The position numbers and the translations under genes were made by a program. A stretch of DNA of 35,399 nt from an uncultured Pseudogracilibacillus sp. (GTDB lineage Bacteria; Bacillota; Bacilli; Bacillales; Amphibacillaceae): NCBI GenBank assembly GCA_937974845.1, contig CALJVC010000120.1:1-35399 (forward strand). Reading direction: 5' to 3'. Shown here piece by piece: positions 1 through 8,761 of this stretch (positions are counted from its first letter, which is position 1; each line of letters starts with the position of its first letter). Under the pieces are notes generated by a model that was not told the DNA's origin, did not search any database, and saw only the letters and a program-made list of their open reading frames with translations.

Positions 1-1399
1 CTTTTTCGATGCTTTCTTTATATTCTTTTTCTATGAAGGTTAAAAAATCATCGTAACGAGTTAACATTTTATCTAACTCTTTAATTTCCTGTACAATTTC
101 ATATTTTTTAAAATCCTCCGGAAGGTAATCCACCACGGAAGCATCTATCGGAAGGCTAGAAACGATTTCCTCCCCTAAATCGCTTAATTGTATCTCGTCC
201 ACATCCTCTACAACTTCTCCATCTGTAGATGTGTCTGTATCCAAAGTGTTGTCTTCAGATAATGAGTCAGCAGAAACGAGTAAAATTTCCGGTGTCGGTA
301 AATAAAGATCCTTGCTTATCGTTTCATCTTTAATAAATACGTCATCTTCGTAAACGCTTCTTATTACATCGAGGGCTAAGCCAGCTTTTCCAGCTTGCAA
401 AAGCTTCTCCTCGCCTGGTTTTAAAGACTTACTATAACGATAGATTGTTCGCGGTGAAATTTTCCGTTCATTATCGACTTTAACTCGATAGGACTCTCGA
501 ACATCCTTCCCTTCTAAAATAAAGGTTAAATGCTCCTCTTCCTTTTCTAATCCTAAACGATATGCATGTTCACCGATGTTTTCTACTATTAAATCCTTTC
601 CGTCCCTCTGGTTCACCTCAGCATTTATACCTTTTTTTCCGTAGTTTGGTAATGTTAATTGTGGATTTCTTTCAATGATTTCAAAGTTTCCTTGTAAAAA
701 AAGTTCGTATAAACCCGTTGCTAGAAAGCTAGTTTCATCTCGAGAGTTTAATAGTTTTTCTGGTGCATCAAGGGAATCTAAGAAAGAAAATATTTCTTCC
801 GGTTGAAAAACGAAACCATCTAACTCCTCAACTAGGTAATCGATTGTCGCCTTGGATAAATCGGGTAACTTTAATTTAACTTCGGCTAGCTTATCTAATG
901 GTGGTTCTTCTCCATCTTTATAGACAAGTGCTATCGGTCCATCTTGTAAATCACTAGCAACTTCTTCTAACCTCTCGACTTGTGTATCGTAATCTATATG
1001 TGTTTTTCCTTTTAAATATTGAAGGTCGGTATGACTTTCATCAATTTCAACAATAAGTGGAACGTAAACATTTTTAGGACGTCGAAAAAACGTACTTATC
1101 TTCCGTTTAGTTTCTTCTTTTAATTGATCGATTGTCGCCTCTACATCAAAATGAAAAGCTTCCCGTGAAATTTGAATAGTTTCAAAATCACTTTCTAAAA
1201 CAAAGTCTTCCTTAGAATGCCAAAGGAGAAGTTCCTCTTCTAGCAAGGAGCGTATCTCCTCTTCCGTTTGTTTTTCAACGTTAAAAGTTCCTAACTTCGT
1301 ACCACTAGGCATTTTACTTGCTGCCATTGCATTAGTAGGTAAAAATAATAAAATTATAACAAAAGAAAAAAGTGCATATAAGAGTCGTTTTATATTCAA
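1..1399 (-). CDS. Secreted VanW/G5-like protein, partial (3' end outside window)
   Basis: Translation from the TTG at 1399 (GGAGG ten bases upstream) gives an open frame to the window edge, about 466 codons without a stop. Residues 1-26 form a signal peptide ending in an AMA cleavage motif. Residues about 30-160 resemble the YoaR-type peptidoglycan-binding region that precedes VanW domains. Around residue 195 a degenerate VanW core is visible (IFSFLDS, then LYELFLQGNFEIIERN). Residues about 305-365 look like a G5 domain (SLKPGEEKLLQAGKAGLALD). An acidic, low-complexity linker and a helical tail follow. The protein is probably exported and wall-associated. Its gene lies directly behind a c-di-GMP-II riboswitch, and a prepilin peptidase gene lies nearby, which suggests a role in a pilus or adhesion system. 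The VanW core lacks much of the usual conserved cysteine/glycine-rich stretch, so the family call is by pattern only. Confidence 0.65.
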   Translation of the reverse strand, partial: MNIKRLLYALFSFVIILLFLPTNAMAASKMPSGTKLGTFNVEKQTEEEIRSLLEEELLLWHSKEDFVLESDFETIQISREAFHFDVEATIDQLKEETKRKISTFFRRPKNVYVPLIVEIDESHTDLQYLKGKTHIDYDTQVERLEEVASDLQDGPIALVYKDGEEPPLDKLAEVKLKLPDLSKATIDYLVEELDGFVFQPEEIFSFLDSLDAPEKLLNSRDETSFLATGLYELFLQGNFEIIERNPQLTLPNYGKKGINAEVNQRDGKDLIVENIGEHAYRLGLEKEEEHLTFILEGKDVRESYRVKVDNERKISPRTIYRYSKSLKPGEEKLLQAGKAGLALDVIRSVYEDDVFIKDETISKDLYLPTPEILLVSADSLSEDNTLDTDTSTDGEVVEDVDEIQLSDLGEEIVSSLPIDASVVDYLPEDFKKYEIVQEIKELDKMLTRYDDFLTFIEKEYKESIEK

Positions 1400-1443
1400 G
1401 GACCTGTTTCCTCCTTTTTTCTATATTTTTAGTTGAAAGCAGC

Positions 1444-1495
1444 AAAAAACCGACCTTAAAAATAGGTTAGTTATCCCTATTTATTAAGGTCGGTT
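1444..1495 (-). terminator. Intrinsic terminator of the c-di-GMP-II riboswitch expression platform
   Basis: On the minus strand a perfect 12-bp stem (AACCGACCTTAA pairing with TTAAGGTCGGTT) is followed directly by a run of six T. The loop contains a second small stem (ATAGG/CCTAT). The left arm uses the last bases of the upstream aptamer, so the terminator and the closed aptamer cannot coexist. Confidence 0.92.
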
Positions 1496-1558
1496 GCACT
1501 ACTTGCTCCATGCAATTCCAGTGCCCAGTTAACAAATTGCATTTCCTCGCACCCTTAA
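1484..1558 (-). promoter_or_regulatory. Cyclic-di-GMP-II riboswitch aptamer (GEMM-II)
   Basis: On the minus strand the RNA contains the conserved blocks of the c-di-GMP-II class in order: AGGAAA, then TGGGCACT, then TAGTGCAACCGACC. GCACT pairs with AGTGC around a small hairpin (TTGC/GCAA), and the outer stem is TTAAGG (1553-1558) with CCTTAA (1484-1489). That CCTTAA strand is also needed for the downstream terminator. Ligand binding, which stabilises the outer stem, should therefore prevent termination and switch the VanW/G5-like gene on. The class assignment is from recognition of the motif; the ON direction is inferred from the pairing. Confidence 0.93.
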
Positions 1559-1712
1559 CATTAGTATAATTATGTCATTTTTTGTAGAAATTTGGAACAT
1601 AACTATCAAATATATTAACAAATTCTTAAAAGAAATCAATAGATTTTTTTATTTTCTCATCAAAAAAACTCCACTTTGTGACAAAAATGTGAGTATTTAT
1701 TCTCATTTAAAA

Positions 1713-4139
1713 TTACTGTTCAGTTTTCAATAGAGAACCGATATCAGATGCTGAAATAGGCTTTGAATAGTAATAACCCTGGACTTCATCACAGTTTAAT
1801 TCTTGCAGGAAGCGTTCATGTTCTTCCGTTTCTACCCCCTCAGCAATAACTTTTACTTGTAAAGCTTTTGCTAAGGCGATGATTGTTTTTACAATAGCTC
1901 GATTAGAATTTGTTAAATTCCGAATAAAAGATTGATCGATTTTTAAATGAGTAATAGGGTAATTGCTTAAATAGTGAAGGGATGAATAACCAGTACCAAA
2001 ATCATCGATACTGATATTCACACCGAGTTGGCGTAACAGTTTTAATTTCTGTGAAGAAATTTGCTCATCTAGCATCATGCCTTCGGTCACTTCTAAATTT
2101 AAATACTGAGCATCAAGCTCTGCGTAGTCTAACGCCTCTTCTACAAATTGCGCAAAATTCGGATGGTTGAATTGAGCGATAGAAATATTAACCGCCACCG
2201 TAAGTTCTTTAAAGCCGGTATCGTGCCAAGACTTTAATTGTCTACAGGCCTCCTTCAAGACCCATTGGCCAATGGGAATAATTGAACCCGAATCTTCGGC
2301 AATAGGTATAAACTTCGGCGGAGGAATGTAGCCTTTGACCGGGTGGTTCCACCGAAGCAAGGCCTCAATTCCAACCATTTTTTTCGTTTCTAAATGATAA
2401 ATCGGTTGGTATACCAACTTAAATTGCTCCCGCTCTATCGCCTGCTTTAAATCCATTTCTAAAAGAGTTCTTTCTAAAATATCTTTTCGCAACTGTTGGT
2501 TAAAAAACTGATAATCACTATTCACATCTTTTTTATTTTTATACATAGCGATATCAGCACTACCTATTAAGGTGTCGTAGTCGATTCCGTCTTTCGGAAA
2601 AAGACTAATACCTATACTAGGTCGAATAAATATTTCCAAATGGCGATGCTGAAAAGGGTGACTCAATTCTTCAACTAAGTTATTTGCAATTGTTTCAATT
2701 TTTTCACGGTCAATGTTTGGAAAAAGTATAATAAATTCATCTCCACCTAAACGAGCAATAAAGTCTTCCTGTCGAACGATGCTTTGTAACCTTTTAGCCA
2801 TCTGAATTAATAATTGATCCCCTGCGGAGTGCCCCATTGAATCATTAATACTTTTAAAACGATCGATATCGATAAACATTAAGGCAAACGATTGATTATT
2901 CATTTCGTGTTCAAAAATAAATTGCTCAACCTTTTCCTGTAAGTATCGTCGGTTTGGTAATTGAGTGAGGAAATCGTAGTAAGCCATATGCTTTGCTAAG
3001 TTTTCTGCCTTTTTACGATTCGTTATATCGACAATCGTTCCTACAACTTCTTCAACATCATCGCCCGAAAAAATAGGAGATAAATAAATTAATAAGGTGT
3101 AATCATATAATTCAACTTCTAAATCCGTCTGATGACCAGAAAGAGCAAGGCGGAAATGGTAGTTGATTTTGTCCGCTTCTTCTTTTCTATGACGCTGTGT
3201 AATTTTTTCCATGGACATATCTTCTAGCGATAGATTTAAATCTTCAAGCATCTTCCCTTCACAAAGGGTAAACTCGATTTCTCCATCTACTTCCCGATAT
3301 TTAAAAACTATATTATATAAATTTTTTACCGTTGTATCAAAATCGTTTTTTAAAGCTTTTTGTAAGGAATGTTCTGCTTCAATTCTACGAGTGATATCCG
3401 TTTGAATAGCGATAAATAAAACCGGCTTTCCTTGGCGGTTTAAAATCGGAACCGTCGTCGAATGAACCCAATATTTGCTACCATCCTTAGCTAAATTTAA
3501 TAACTCTCCGGTCCAAATTTTTCCAGATAAAATCGTCCCCCACATATCTTTATAAAAGGCTTTTGATTGGTAGCCTGACTTCACTACCGCCGGGGTTTTT
3601 CCTATCACCTCATGAGGCTCGAAGCGTGACAATTCTGTATATCGTTTATTGACAGATAAAATAACTCCTTCATGATCTGTTACAACAACAGCATTCGATT
3701 CATTAATTGCCAATTCCAAAGTCTGTAAAAATTGCAATGGATGAATTGGCAAGTTTTCTCGTAAAGCTGAACGTAAATGCTCAGTAAAAATGATTAGATA
3801 ATTTGTAATATTTTCTTCTTTATCTAATAAATACGTAATGAACGCCGATGCCCAAAAAATTCGACCCTGGCGATCTAAATATTCTACTTCCGTTTGGATA
3901 AAGTTTTCTTCTTCAAAAGTAGCCTCTCTAATGCATGTAAGATCGCCATATTCCTCTGAGTGAATGTGCAACACGTCGAGGGGTTCGTCGATTAAATCTT
4001 CTTGTTTTTGCTTCACTAACTCACAAAACACATGGTTAACATAGGTAATCCGGAAGCATCGATCGACGATAATAGTAGGAAAAACCTCCTTAATTACATG
4101 GGCCACTTGATTGTTTTCTGAAAAAAAATGTACCGTCAT
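1713..4139 (-). CDS. PAS-PAS-PAS-GGDEF-EAL cyclic-di-GMP synthase/phosphodiesterase
   Basis: An 808-residue cytosolic signalling protein with no membrane segment. PAS-like domains lie at about residues 10-125, 140-255 and 265-375 (the second ends in a TDITRR PAC motif). The diguanylate cyclase domain has an intact GGDEF at 465-469 and an intact inhibitory I-site R456-x-x-D459 exactly five residues before it. The phosphodiesterase domain has EALLRW from 592, an E-V-T-E motif near 683-686, DDFGTGYSS at 712-720 and IAEGVET near 765-771. Both catalytic domains therefore look competent, and the net activity cannot be read from sequence. The PAS domains imply control by a ligand, redox or light signal. 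The gene lies between a prepilin peptidase gene and a c-di-GMP riboswitch, suggesting it sets the local signal. The ribosome binding site (GAAAGAGTG) is weak. Confidence 0.95.
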   Translation of the reverse strand: MTVHFFSENNQVAHVIKEVFPTIIVDRCFRITYVNHVFCELVKQKQEDLIDEPLDVLHIHSEEYGDLTCIREATFEEENFIQTEVEYLDRQGRIFWASAFITYLLDKEENITNYLIIFTEHLRSALRENLPIHPLQFLQTLELAINESNAVVVTDHEGVILSVNKRYTELSRFEPHEVIGKTPAVVKSGYQSKAFYKDMWGTILSGKIWTGELLNLAKDGSKYWVHSTTVPILNRQGKPVLFIAIQTDITRRIEAEHSLQKALKNDFDTTVKNLYNIVFKYREVDGEIEFTLCEGKMLEDLNLSLEDMSMEKITQRHRKEEADKINYHFRLALSGHQTDLEVELYDYTLLIYLSPIFSGDDVEEVVGTIVDITNRKKAENLAKHMAYYDFLTQLPNRRYLQEKVEQFIFEHEMNNQSFALMFIDIDRFKSINDSMGHSAGDQLLIQMAKRLQSIVRQEDFIARLGGDEFIILFPNIDREKIETIANNLVEELSHPFQHRHLEIFIRPSIGISLFPKDGIDYDTLIGSADIAMYKNKKDVNSDYQFFNQQLRKDILERTLLEMDLKQAIEREQFKLVYQPIYHLETKKMVGIEALLRWNHPVKGYIPPPKFIPIAEDSGSIIPIGQWVLKEACRQLKSWHDTGFKELTVAVNISIAQFNHPNFAQFVEEALDYAELDAQYLNLEVTEGMMLDEQISSQKLKLLRQLGVNISIDDFGTGYSSLHYLSNYPITHLKIDQSFIRNLTNSNRAIVKTIIALAKALQVKVIAEGVETEEHERFLQELNCDEVQGYYYSKPISASDIGSLLKTEQ

Positions 4140-4292
4140 TCAAATCACTCTTTCATTTAAGCTCTTCTACTCTTATCGCAAACTTTTACAAAATTACATT
4201 TTTTGAGGACGATACAAGGAGAAAAGAACTATTAACTGCGCTTTCATTTAAAACAATTTATCTAGTTATTTAGAATTATTATAGTCAAATAT

Positions 4293-4321
4293 ACACTATC
4301 AAGCATCGAGACGTATGTCAA
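4293..4321 (-). promoter_or_regulatory. Candidate sigma-A promoter of the GGDEF-EAL gene
   Basis: On the minus strand a perfect -35 TTGACA (4316-4321) is separated by 17 bases from TAGTGT (4293-4298), a poor -10. The leader to the ATG at 4139 would be about 145 bases. Spacing and the -35 are good; the -10 makes the call uncertain. Confidence 0.4.
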
Positions 4322-4352
4322 TCAAATAATTCCTAACAATTATATTAATTAT

Positions 4353-5105
4353 TTACAATAGAGAAAAGTACCAATCAAGTATAGATTCACCATAAAAATA
4401 GGTTATTAGTCCCGCGATAACGATAAAGGGACCAAAGGGAATCGGTTGACCACGTTGTATTTTTTTCATCGCCATCAACCCACCTCCGATCAAGGCGCCA
4501 AATAGGGCAGATAAAAAGAAAGTTAAGAGAACCTTTTTCCAACCGAGGACCATACCTATTAAGGCAAAGAGTTTCATGTCGCCTGCTCCCATTCCACCTT
4601 TACTTACAATGATGATGACAGCTAATAATAAGTATCCTACTATAGCTCCAATAAACATATCATACCAAGGTTCCAATGGTACTAGAAGGCGTAAAATAAG
4701 GAAAATAGGTAGGAAAAAGAGCAACACCTTGTCTGGAATTAACATATAATAAAGGTCTGAAACCGTAATAATAACAAAAAGACTAATAAGGCTTAAGGCG
4801 ACGAGTAATTCTACTTGAAAACCTAATTTTATATAAGCAAAAGCAAAGAAAAATCCCGTCATAAATTCCATTAAGGGATAAACCGGTGAAATTTTCACCC
4901 GACAGTTACGGCATCGACCGACTTGTATTAGATACGATAATATTGGTATCAATTCATAAAACTTCAGCTGTTGCTTGCAACTTGGACAATAGGACCTTCC
5001 CTTATGGAAGGGAATCTTTTTCGGTAGACGGATACCGACGACATTATAAAAGGATCCAAGGACAGCCCCTAAAACAAAAAAACTTATAATCAATAAAACT
5101 TCCAT
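4353..5105 (-). CDS. Type 4 prepilin leader peptidase / N-methyltransferase (ComC/PilD family)
   Basis: A 250-residue polytopic membrane protein that cleaves, and usually N-methylates, type IV pilin-like precursors. It has the two CxxC zinc pairs of the cytoplasmic N-terminal domain (C40, C43, C65, C68) and the two catalytic aspartates of the GxGD aspartyl protease family: D117 in VSDLYY and D176 in GMGAGDMK. About seven hydrophobic segments cover the rest. The ATG at 5105 is preceded by GGAGGATTAAT. In Bacillus this enzyme (ComC) serves the competence pseudopilus. Here the neighbouring c-di-GMP enzyme and c-di-GMP riboswitch make a true type IV pilus an alternative client, so I give no gene symbol. 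Confidence 0.93.
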   Translation of the reverse strand: MEVLLIISFFVLGAVLGSFYNVVGIRLPKKIPFHKGRSYCPSCKQQLKFYELIPILSYLIQVGRCRNCRVKISPVYPLMEFMTGFFFAFAYIKLGFQVELLVALSLISLFVIITVSDLYYMLIPDKVLLFFLPIFLILRLLVPLEPWYDMFIGAIVGYLLLAVIIIVSKGGMGAGDMKLFALIGMVLGWKKVLLTFFLSALFGALIGGGLMAMKKIQRGQPIPFGPFIVIAGLITYFYGESILDWYFSLL

Positions 5106-5193
5106 ATTAATCCTCCGTCTCTAAAAAATTAACTATAAGACATTATACCTTACTTTCTACTAAATGCATGATGGAAGATAAGGAAATTGCGCA

Positions 5194-5235
5194 TAAAAAA
5201 ACCTAAGAGTGTAGAAGCTTTCTAACACTCTTAGG
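5194..5235 (-). terminator. Intrinsic terminator after the YtkL-type hydrolase gene
   Basis: On the minus strand an 11-bp stem (CCTAAGAGTGT with ACACTCTTAGG) is followed by seven T. It lies just after the stop codon of the hydrolase gene. Confidence 0.88.
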
Positions 5236-5244
5236 AATTTGTCA

Positions 5245-5925
5245 CTACAAGGTAATTGATTCGCCTACTTTTAAAGCAATCCCTTCTCCTGGTGATACCT
5301 TTTTCGCAAAGGCTTCCGGGTCCTGTTCAATTACTGGAAATGTATTGTAATGGACTGGCACGACTTTTTTTGCCTTAATCCACTTTGCAGCAATAAGCGC
5401 ATCTTCCGGTCCCATAGTAAAGTTATCGCCAATCGGGACAAAGGCAAGATCGATATCATGCATTTCACCAATTAATTTTAAATCAGAAAAGAGGGCTGTA
5501 TCTCCCATATGATAAATCGTCTTTCCTTCGGCTGTAAATAATATACCACCGGGCATGCCGGTATAAACGAACGTACCATTTTCTTCTTCATAAGAAGAAC
5601 TATGAAAGGCTTGGGTATACTTTACTCGGCCAAAATCAAAATCATAGGCACCGCCGATATTCATCCCGTGGGCATTAAAACCTTTTTTTCCTAAGTAAAC
5701 AGCAAGTTCATTTAGGGCCACAATTTGTGCACCGGTACGACTGGCGATAGCTTCTGTATCCCCAACATGGTCTCCATGACCATGGGTAAGTAAGATTACA
5801 TCAGCCTCGACTGTATTAGGGTCTAAATCTGATAAAGAATTGCCAGTAATAAAGGGATCGATTAAAATTTTGTGGCGTTCAGTTTCAATTTTTACAGCTG
5901 AATGACCATGATAGGAAATCTTCAT
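5245..5925 (-). CDS. ytkL: Metal-dependent hydrolase, UPF0173 / YtkL family
   Basis: A 226-residue metallo-beta-lactamase-fold protein. The metal-binding motif THGHGDH lies at residues 47-53, further metal ligands are in HMGDTALF and PVHYNTFP, and an early YHGHS motif is typical of the UPF0173 group. The substrate is unknown for this family. I chose the ATG at 5925 because AAAGGAGAG lies nine bases upstream; an in-frame GTG at 5931 is too close to that site. The length matches the B. subtilis homologue. It is transcribed in the same direction as ald, 32 bases downstream of it, and the pair ends at a strong terminator. Confidence 0.9.
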   Translation of the reverse strand: MKISYHGHSAVKIETERHKILIDPFITGNSLSDLDPNTVEADVILLTHGHGDHVGDTEAIASRTGAQIVALNELAVYLGKKGFNAHGMNIGGAYDFDFGRVKYTQAFHSSSYEEENGTFVYTGMPGGILFTAEGKTIYHMGDTALFSDLKLIGEMHDIDLAFVPIGDNFTMGPEDALIAAKWIKAKKVVPVHYNTFPVIEQDPEAFAKKVSPGEGIALKVGESITL

Positions 5926-5957
5926 CGACACTCTCTCCTTTTTTATTATTACGCTTG

Positions 5958-7073
5958 TTATAACAAGCTCTCGGCTTCTATAAAATCATAGCCAAGGGCT
6001 TGGGCTACCCCTTGATTAGTCACTCGACCTTGTAGGACATTGATTCCTTTTAAAATTGCATGGTTTTCCTTAGCCGCTTGACGATATCCTTTATTAGCAA
6101 TCTGTAAAGCATAAGGAACAGTCGCATTCGTCAATCCCATCGTAGCGGTTCTTGGAACTGCTCCTGGCATATTTGGTACTGCATAATGAAGGATTCCATG
6201 CTTTACAAAAATCGGTTCATCGTGGGAGGTGACTCGATCACTCGTTGCAAAATTACCTCCTTGGTCGATAGCGACATCGATAATTACCGAGCCTTCTTCC
6301 ATTGTTTTAACCATCTCTTCAGTAACAAGTATTGGCGCTTTAGCACCTGGAATGAGAACGGAACCAATGGCTAAATCGGCGTCCCGTATCGCTTCTGCAA
6401 TATCAATAGGGTTAGACATTAGAACGTTAACGGAGTTACCAAAGTATTCAGTTAATTCTTTTAACCGAACAGGGTTAAGATCAAAGATTGTTACGTTTGC
6501 TCCGAGGCCGACAGCACGTTTAGCTGCATTCGTTCCGACAACCCCACCTCCGATAATGGTCACATTCCCTGGCTTTACACCTGTAATACCTGATAATAAA
6601 ATACCTTTTCCGCCCTTTGTTTTTTCTAAAAATTGCGCACCTATTTGTGTAGCCATATAGCCAGCTACTTCACTCATAGGCGTAAGTAAGGGTAAGCTAC
6701 CGTCCTCTAATTGAACTGTTTCATAGGCGATAGCGATCGCTTCTTTCTCAATCAATACTTCGGTCAGTCTTGCTTGAGAAGCGAGATGAAAATACGTAAA
6801 AATAATTTGATCTTTTTTAATAAAATCATATTCTTCAGCAAGGGGTTCTTTTACTTTCATAATCATTTCATGATTCCAAGCTTCTTCTGCTGTTTCAACA
6901 ATTTGGGCTCCTGCTTTTTCATACTCCGCATCGGTAAATCCTGCCCCTTTTCCTGCAGACGCTTGCACAAAAACTTCATGTCCATGAGAAGTAAGTGTAT
7001 GTACTCCAACAGGTGTTAATGCGATTCGATTTTCATTATTCAGTATTTCTTTTGGTATTCCAATTTTCACCAT
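5958..7073 (-). CDS. ald: Alanine dehydrogenase
   Basis: A 371-residue NAD-dependent L-alanine dehydrogenase (alanine to pyruvate plus ammonia), the usual family length. The N-terminus KIGIPKE-NNENRIALTP is diagnostic. K75 (in MKVKEP) and H96 (in FHLASQ) match the catalytic lysine and histidine. The NAD-binding glycine motif GGGVVG lies at 175-180. The product pyruvate feeds the pyruvate dehydrogenase complex encoded next door. In Bacillus, Ald supports growth on alanine and sporulation. The ATG at 7073 has an AAGAAGGTG site. Confidence 0.97.
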   Translation of the reverse strand: MVKIGIPKEILNNENRIALTPVGVHTLTSHGHEVFVQASAGKGAGFTDAEYEKAGAQIVETAEEAWNHEMIMKVKEPLAEEYDFIKKDQIIFTYFHLASQARLTEVLIEKEAIAIAYETVQLEDGSLPLLTPMSEVAGYMATQIGAQFLEKTKGGKGILLSGITGVKPGNVTIIGGGVVGTNAAKRAVGLGANVTIFDLNPVRLKELTEYFGNSVNVLMSNPIDIAEAIRDADLAIGSVLIPGAKAPILVTEEMVKTMEEGSVIIDVAIDQGGNFATSDRVTSHDEPIFVKHGILHYAVPNMPGAVPRTATMGLTNATVPYALQIANKGYRQAAKENHAILKGINVLQGRVTNQGVAQALGYDFIEAESLL

Positions 7074-7296
7074 GATACACCTTCTTTAACATAATAAAAA
7101 TTAACATCATTTTCATTCTATCAGAGAAAAAGCGAAAATGCTATATGGATTATAATTCTAACTTAAAAATTGTTTTAGTATTACAGCCCTATTCTCCTCC
7201 CATACATCCTATCCTTAGCCCGCTCAACAAATGTTCAACATTCTATTTCAAAATATAACGGGATCATCGAACATTGATCGCCTTTAAAACTGAATA

Positions 7297-7333
7297 CAAA
7301 AAATCGGCATCTAGGTTAACCTAGATGCCGATT
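7297..7333 (-). terminator. Terminator of the pdhABCD operon
   Basis: A perfect 32-base palindrome (half-site AATCGGCATCTAGGTT, 7302-7333), followed on the minus strand by a T-rich tract. It lies 18 bases beyond the pdhD stop and ends the pdh operon. Confidence 0.9.
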
Positions 7334-7350
7334 ATGTTAAGGGATTTAAT

Positions 7351-8757
7351 TTATAGAATGTGGATTGGCGTACCTAAAGCTACTTCAGCTGCCTCCATCG
7401 TAATTTCACCTAGAGTTGGGTGAGCATGAACAGTTAAGGCAATATCCTCTGCAGTCATTCCCGCTTCGATAGCAAGGCCAATTTCAGCAATCATATCGCT
7501 CGCATTTGCACCGACGATTTGACCACCAATTACAAGGCCATCTTCTTTACGGGTAACTAATGTTAAGGAACCGTCTGTTTCATTCATCGATAGAGCTCGG
7601 CCGTTAGCAGCAAAAGGAAACTTAGCTACTTTAACGTCGATTCCAGCTTCTTTCGCTTCTTTTTCTGTGTAACCGACAGATGCCATTTCAGGGTCTGAGA
7701 AAACGACCGATGGCATTCCGATATAATCAATTTCTGACTTCTTACCACTAATCGCTTCCGCTGCTACTTTACCTTCATAAGAAGCCTTGTGTGCTAAAGG
7801 TAAACCAGGAACAATATCACCAATTGCATAAATGTTTGGAACACTTGTACGGCACTGCTTGTCGATTTTTACTAAGCCACGTTCATCGACTTCAACACCT
7901 GCCTGTTCAAGACCGATATCGCTTGTATTCGGACGGCGTCCTACCGTTACGAGCACATAGTCTGCGTCTACTGTCTCCTCTTTACCTCCTGCTTCATAGG
8001 TTACTTTAACACCATCAGCAGATTCTTCTACACCTTTGGCCATCGCATCGGTAACGATCGTTACATCTTTTTGAGCTAAACGACGTTTCACTACTTTAGT
8101 CATCGACTTGTCGAAGGTGCTTAAAATTTCCTTCGCTCCTTCAATGATTGTCACTTTCGTTCCGAGGTTTGCAAAGGCACTACCTAGTTCTGTTCCAATG
8201 TACCCTCCACCAATCACAACGATGCTTTCAGGAAGCTCTTTTAAGGCTAAGGCTCCTGTCGAATCGAGTACGCGATCAGAGAATGGGAAGCTAGGAATTT
8301 CAATCGGTGTTGAGCCAGTAGCGATGATACAATTGTTAAACTTATACGTTTGTGAATTGTTTTCGTCCATAATACGAACGCTATTTTGGTCAACAAAGTA
8401 TACTTCCCCTTTAACGATGTCGACCTTATTCCCTTTCAATAAGCTTTCCACACCGCTAGTTAGACGGTTTACAATACCGTCCTTCCAAGCCTGAATTTTT
8501 TCGAAGTCAATGTTAACTTTTTCTGTCGTAATTCCCATTTCTTCGTTTCCTCTAGCCTGATTAGCTAGATGACCAGCTTGGATTAATGCCTTCGAAGGGA
8601 TACAACCAACGTTTAAACAAGTTCCTCCTAAATCACCTTTGTCAACGATTGTCACCTTTTGTCCTAATTGGGCAGCGCGGATTGCCGCTACATACCCTCC
8701 TGGTCCTGCACCAACAACTAGGGTGTCTACTTCAACTGGAAAGTCTCCTACTACCAT
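7351..8757 (-). CDS. pdhD: Dihydrolipoyl dehydrogenase (E3) of pyruvate dehydrogenase
   Basis: A 468-residue flavoprotein that reoxidises the lipoyl groups of E2 with NAD. An FAD-binding GAGPGG motif lies near residue 16. The redox-active disulfide is C47/C52 in GGTCLNVGCIPSK. A second NAD-binding GGGYIG motif lies near residue 183. The catalytic HxHPTLGE motif near the C-terminus supplies H446 and E451. It is the last gene of pdhABCD, four bases after pdhC, with GGAGG upstream of its ATG. It may also serve other 2-oxoacid dehydrogenases. Confidence 0.98.
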   Translation of the reverse strand: MVVGDFPVEVDTLVVGAGPGGYVAAIRAAQLGQKVTIVDKGDLGGTCLNVGCIPSKALIQAGHLANQARGNEEMGITTEKVNIDFEKIQAWKDGIVNRLTSGVESLLKGNKVDIVKGEVYFVDQNSVRIMDENNSQTYKFNNCIIATGSTPIEIPSFPFSDRVLDSTGALALKELPESIVVIGGGYIGTELGSAFANLGTKVTIIEGAKEILSTFDKSMTKVVKRRLAQKDVTIVTDAMAKGVEESADGVKVTYEAGGKEETVDADYVLVTVGRRPNTSDIGLEQAGVEVDERGLVKIDKQCRTSVPNIYAIGDIVPGLPLAHKASYEGKVAAEAISGKKSEIDYIGMPSVVFSDPEMASVGYTEKEAKEAGIDVKVAKFPFAANGRALSMNETDGSLTLVTRKEDGLVIGGQIVGANASDMIAEIGLAIEAGMTAEDIALTVHAHPTLGEITMEAAEVALGTPIHIL

Positions 8758-8761
8758 GCTT

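Noticed and set aside
6229..6660. Long plus-strand open frame (143 codons) inside ald
   Set aside because: Antisense shadow of ald: no ribosome site and low-complexity serine/proline/threonine translation; ald itself is fully conserved.
7074..7290. TGTTCAACA and GATCA-type palindromes upstream of ald
   Set aside because: Short, imperfect and not arranged around a clear promoter; expected by chance in AT-rich DNA.
8108..8494. Plus-strand 128-codon frame inside pdhD
   Set aside because: Antisense shadow; translation shows no motif and pdhD is intact on the other strand.
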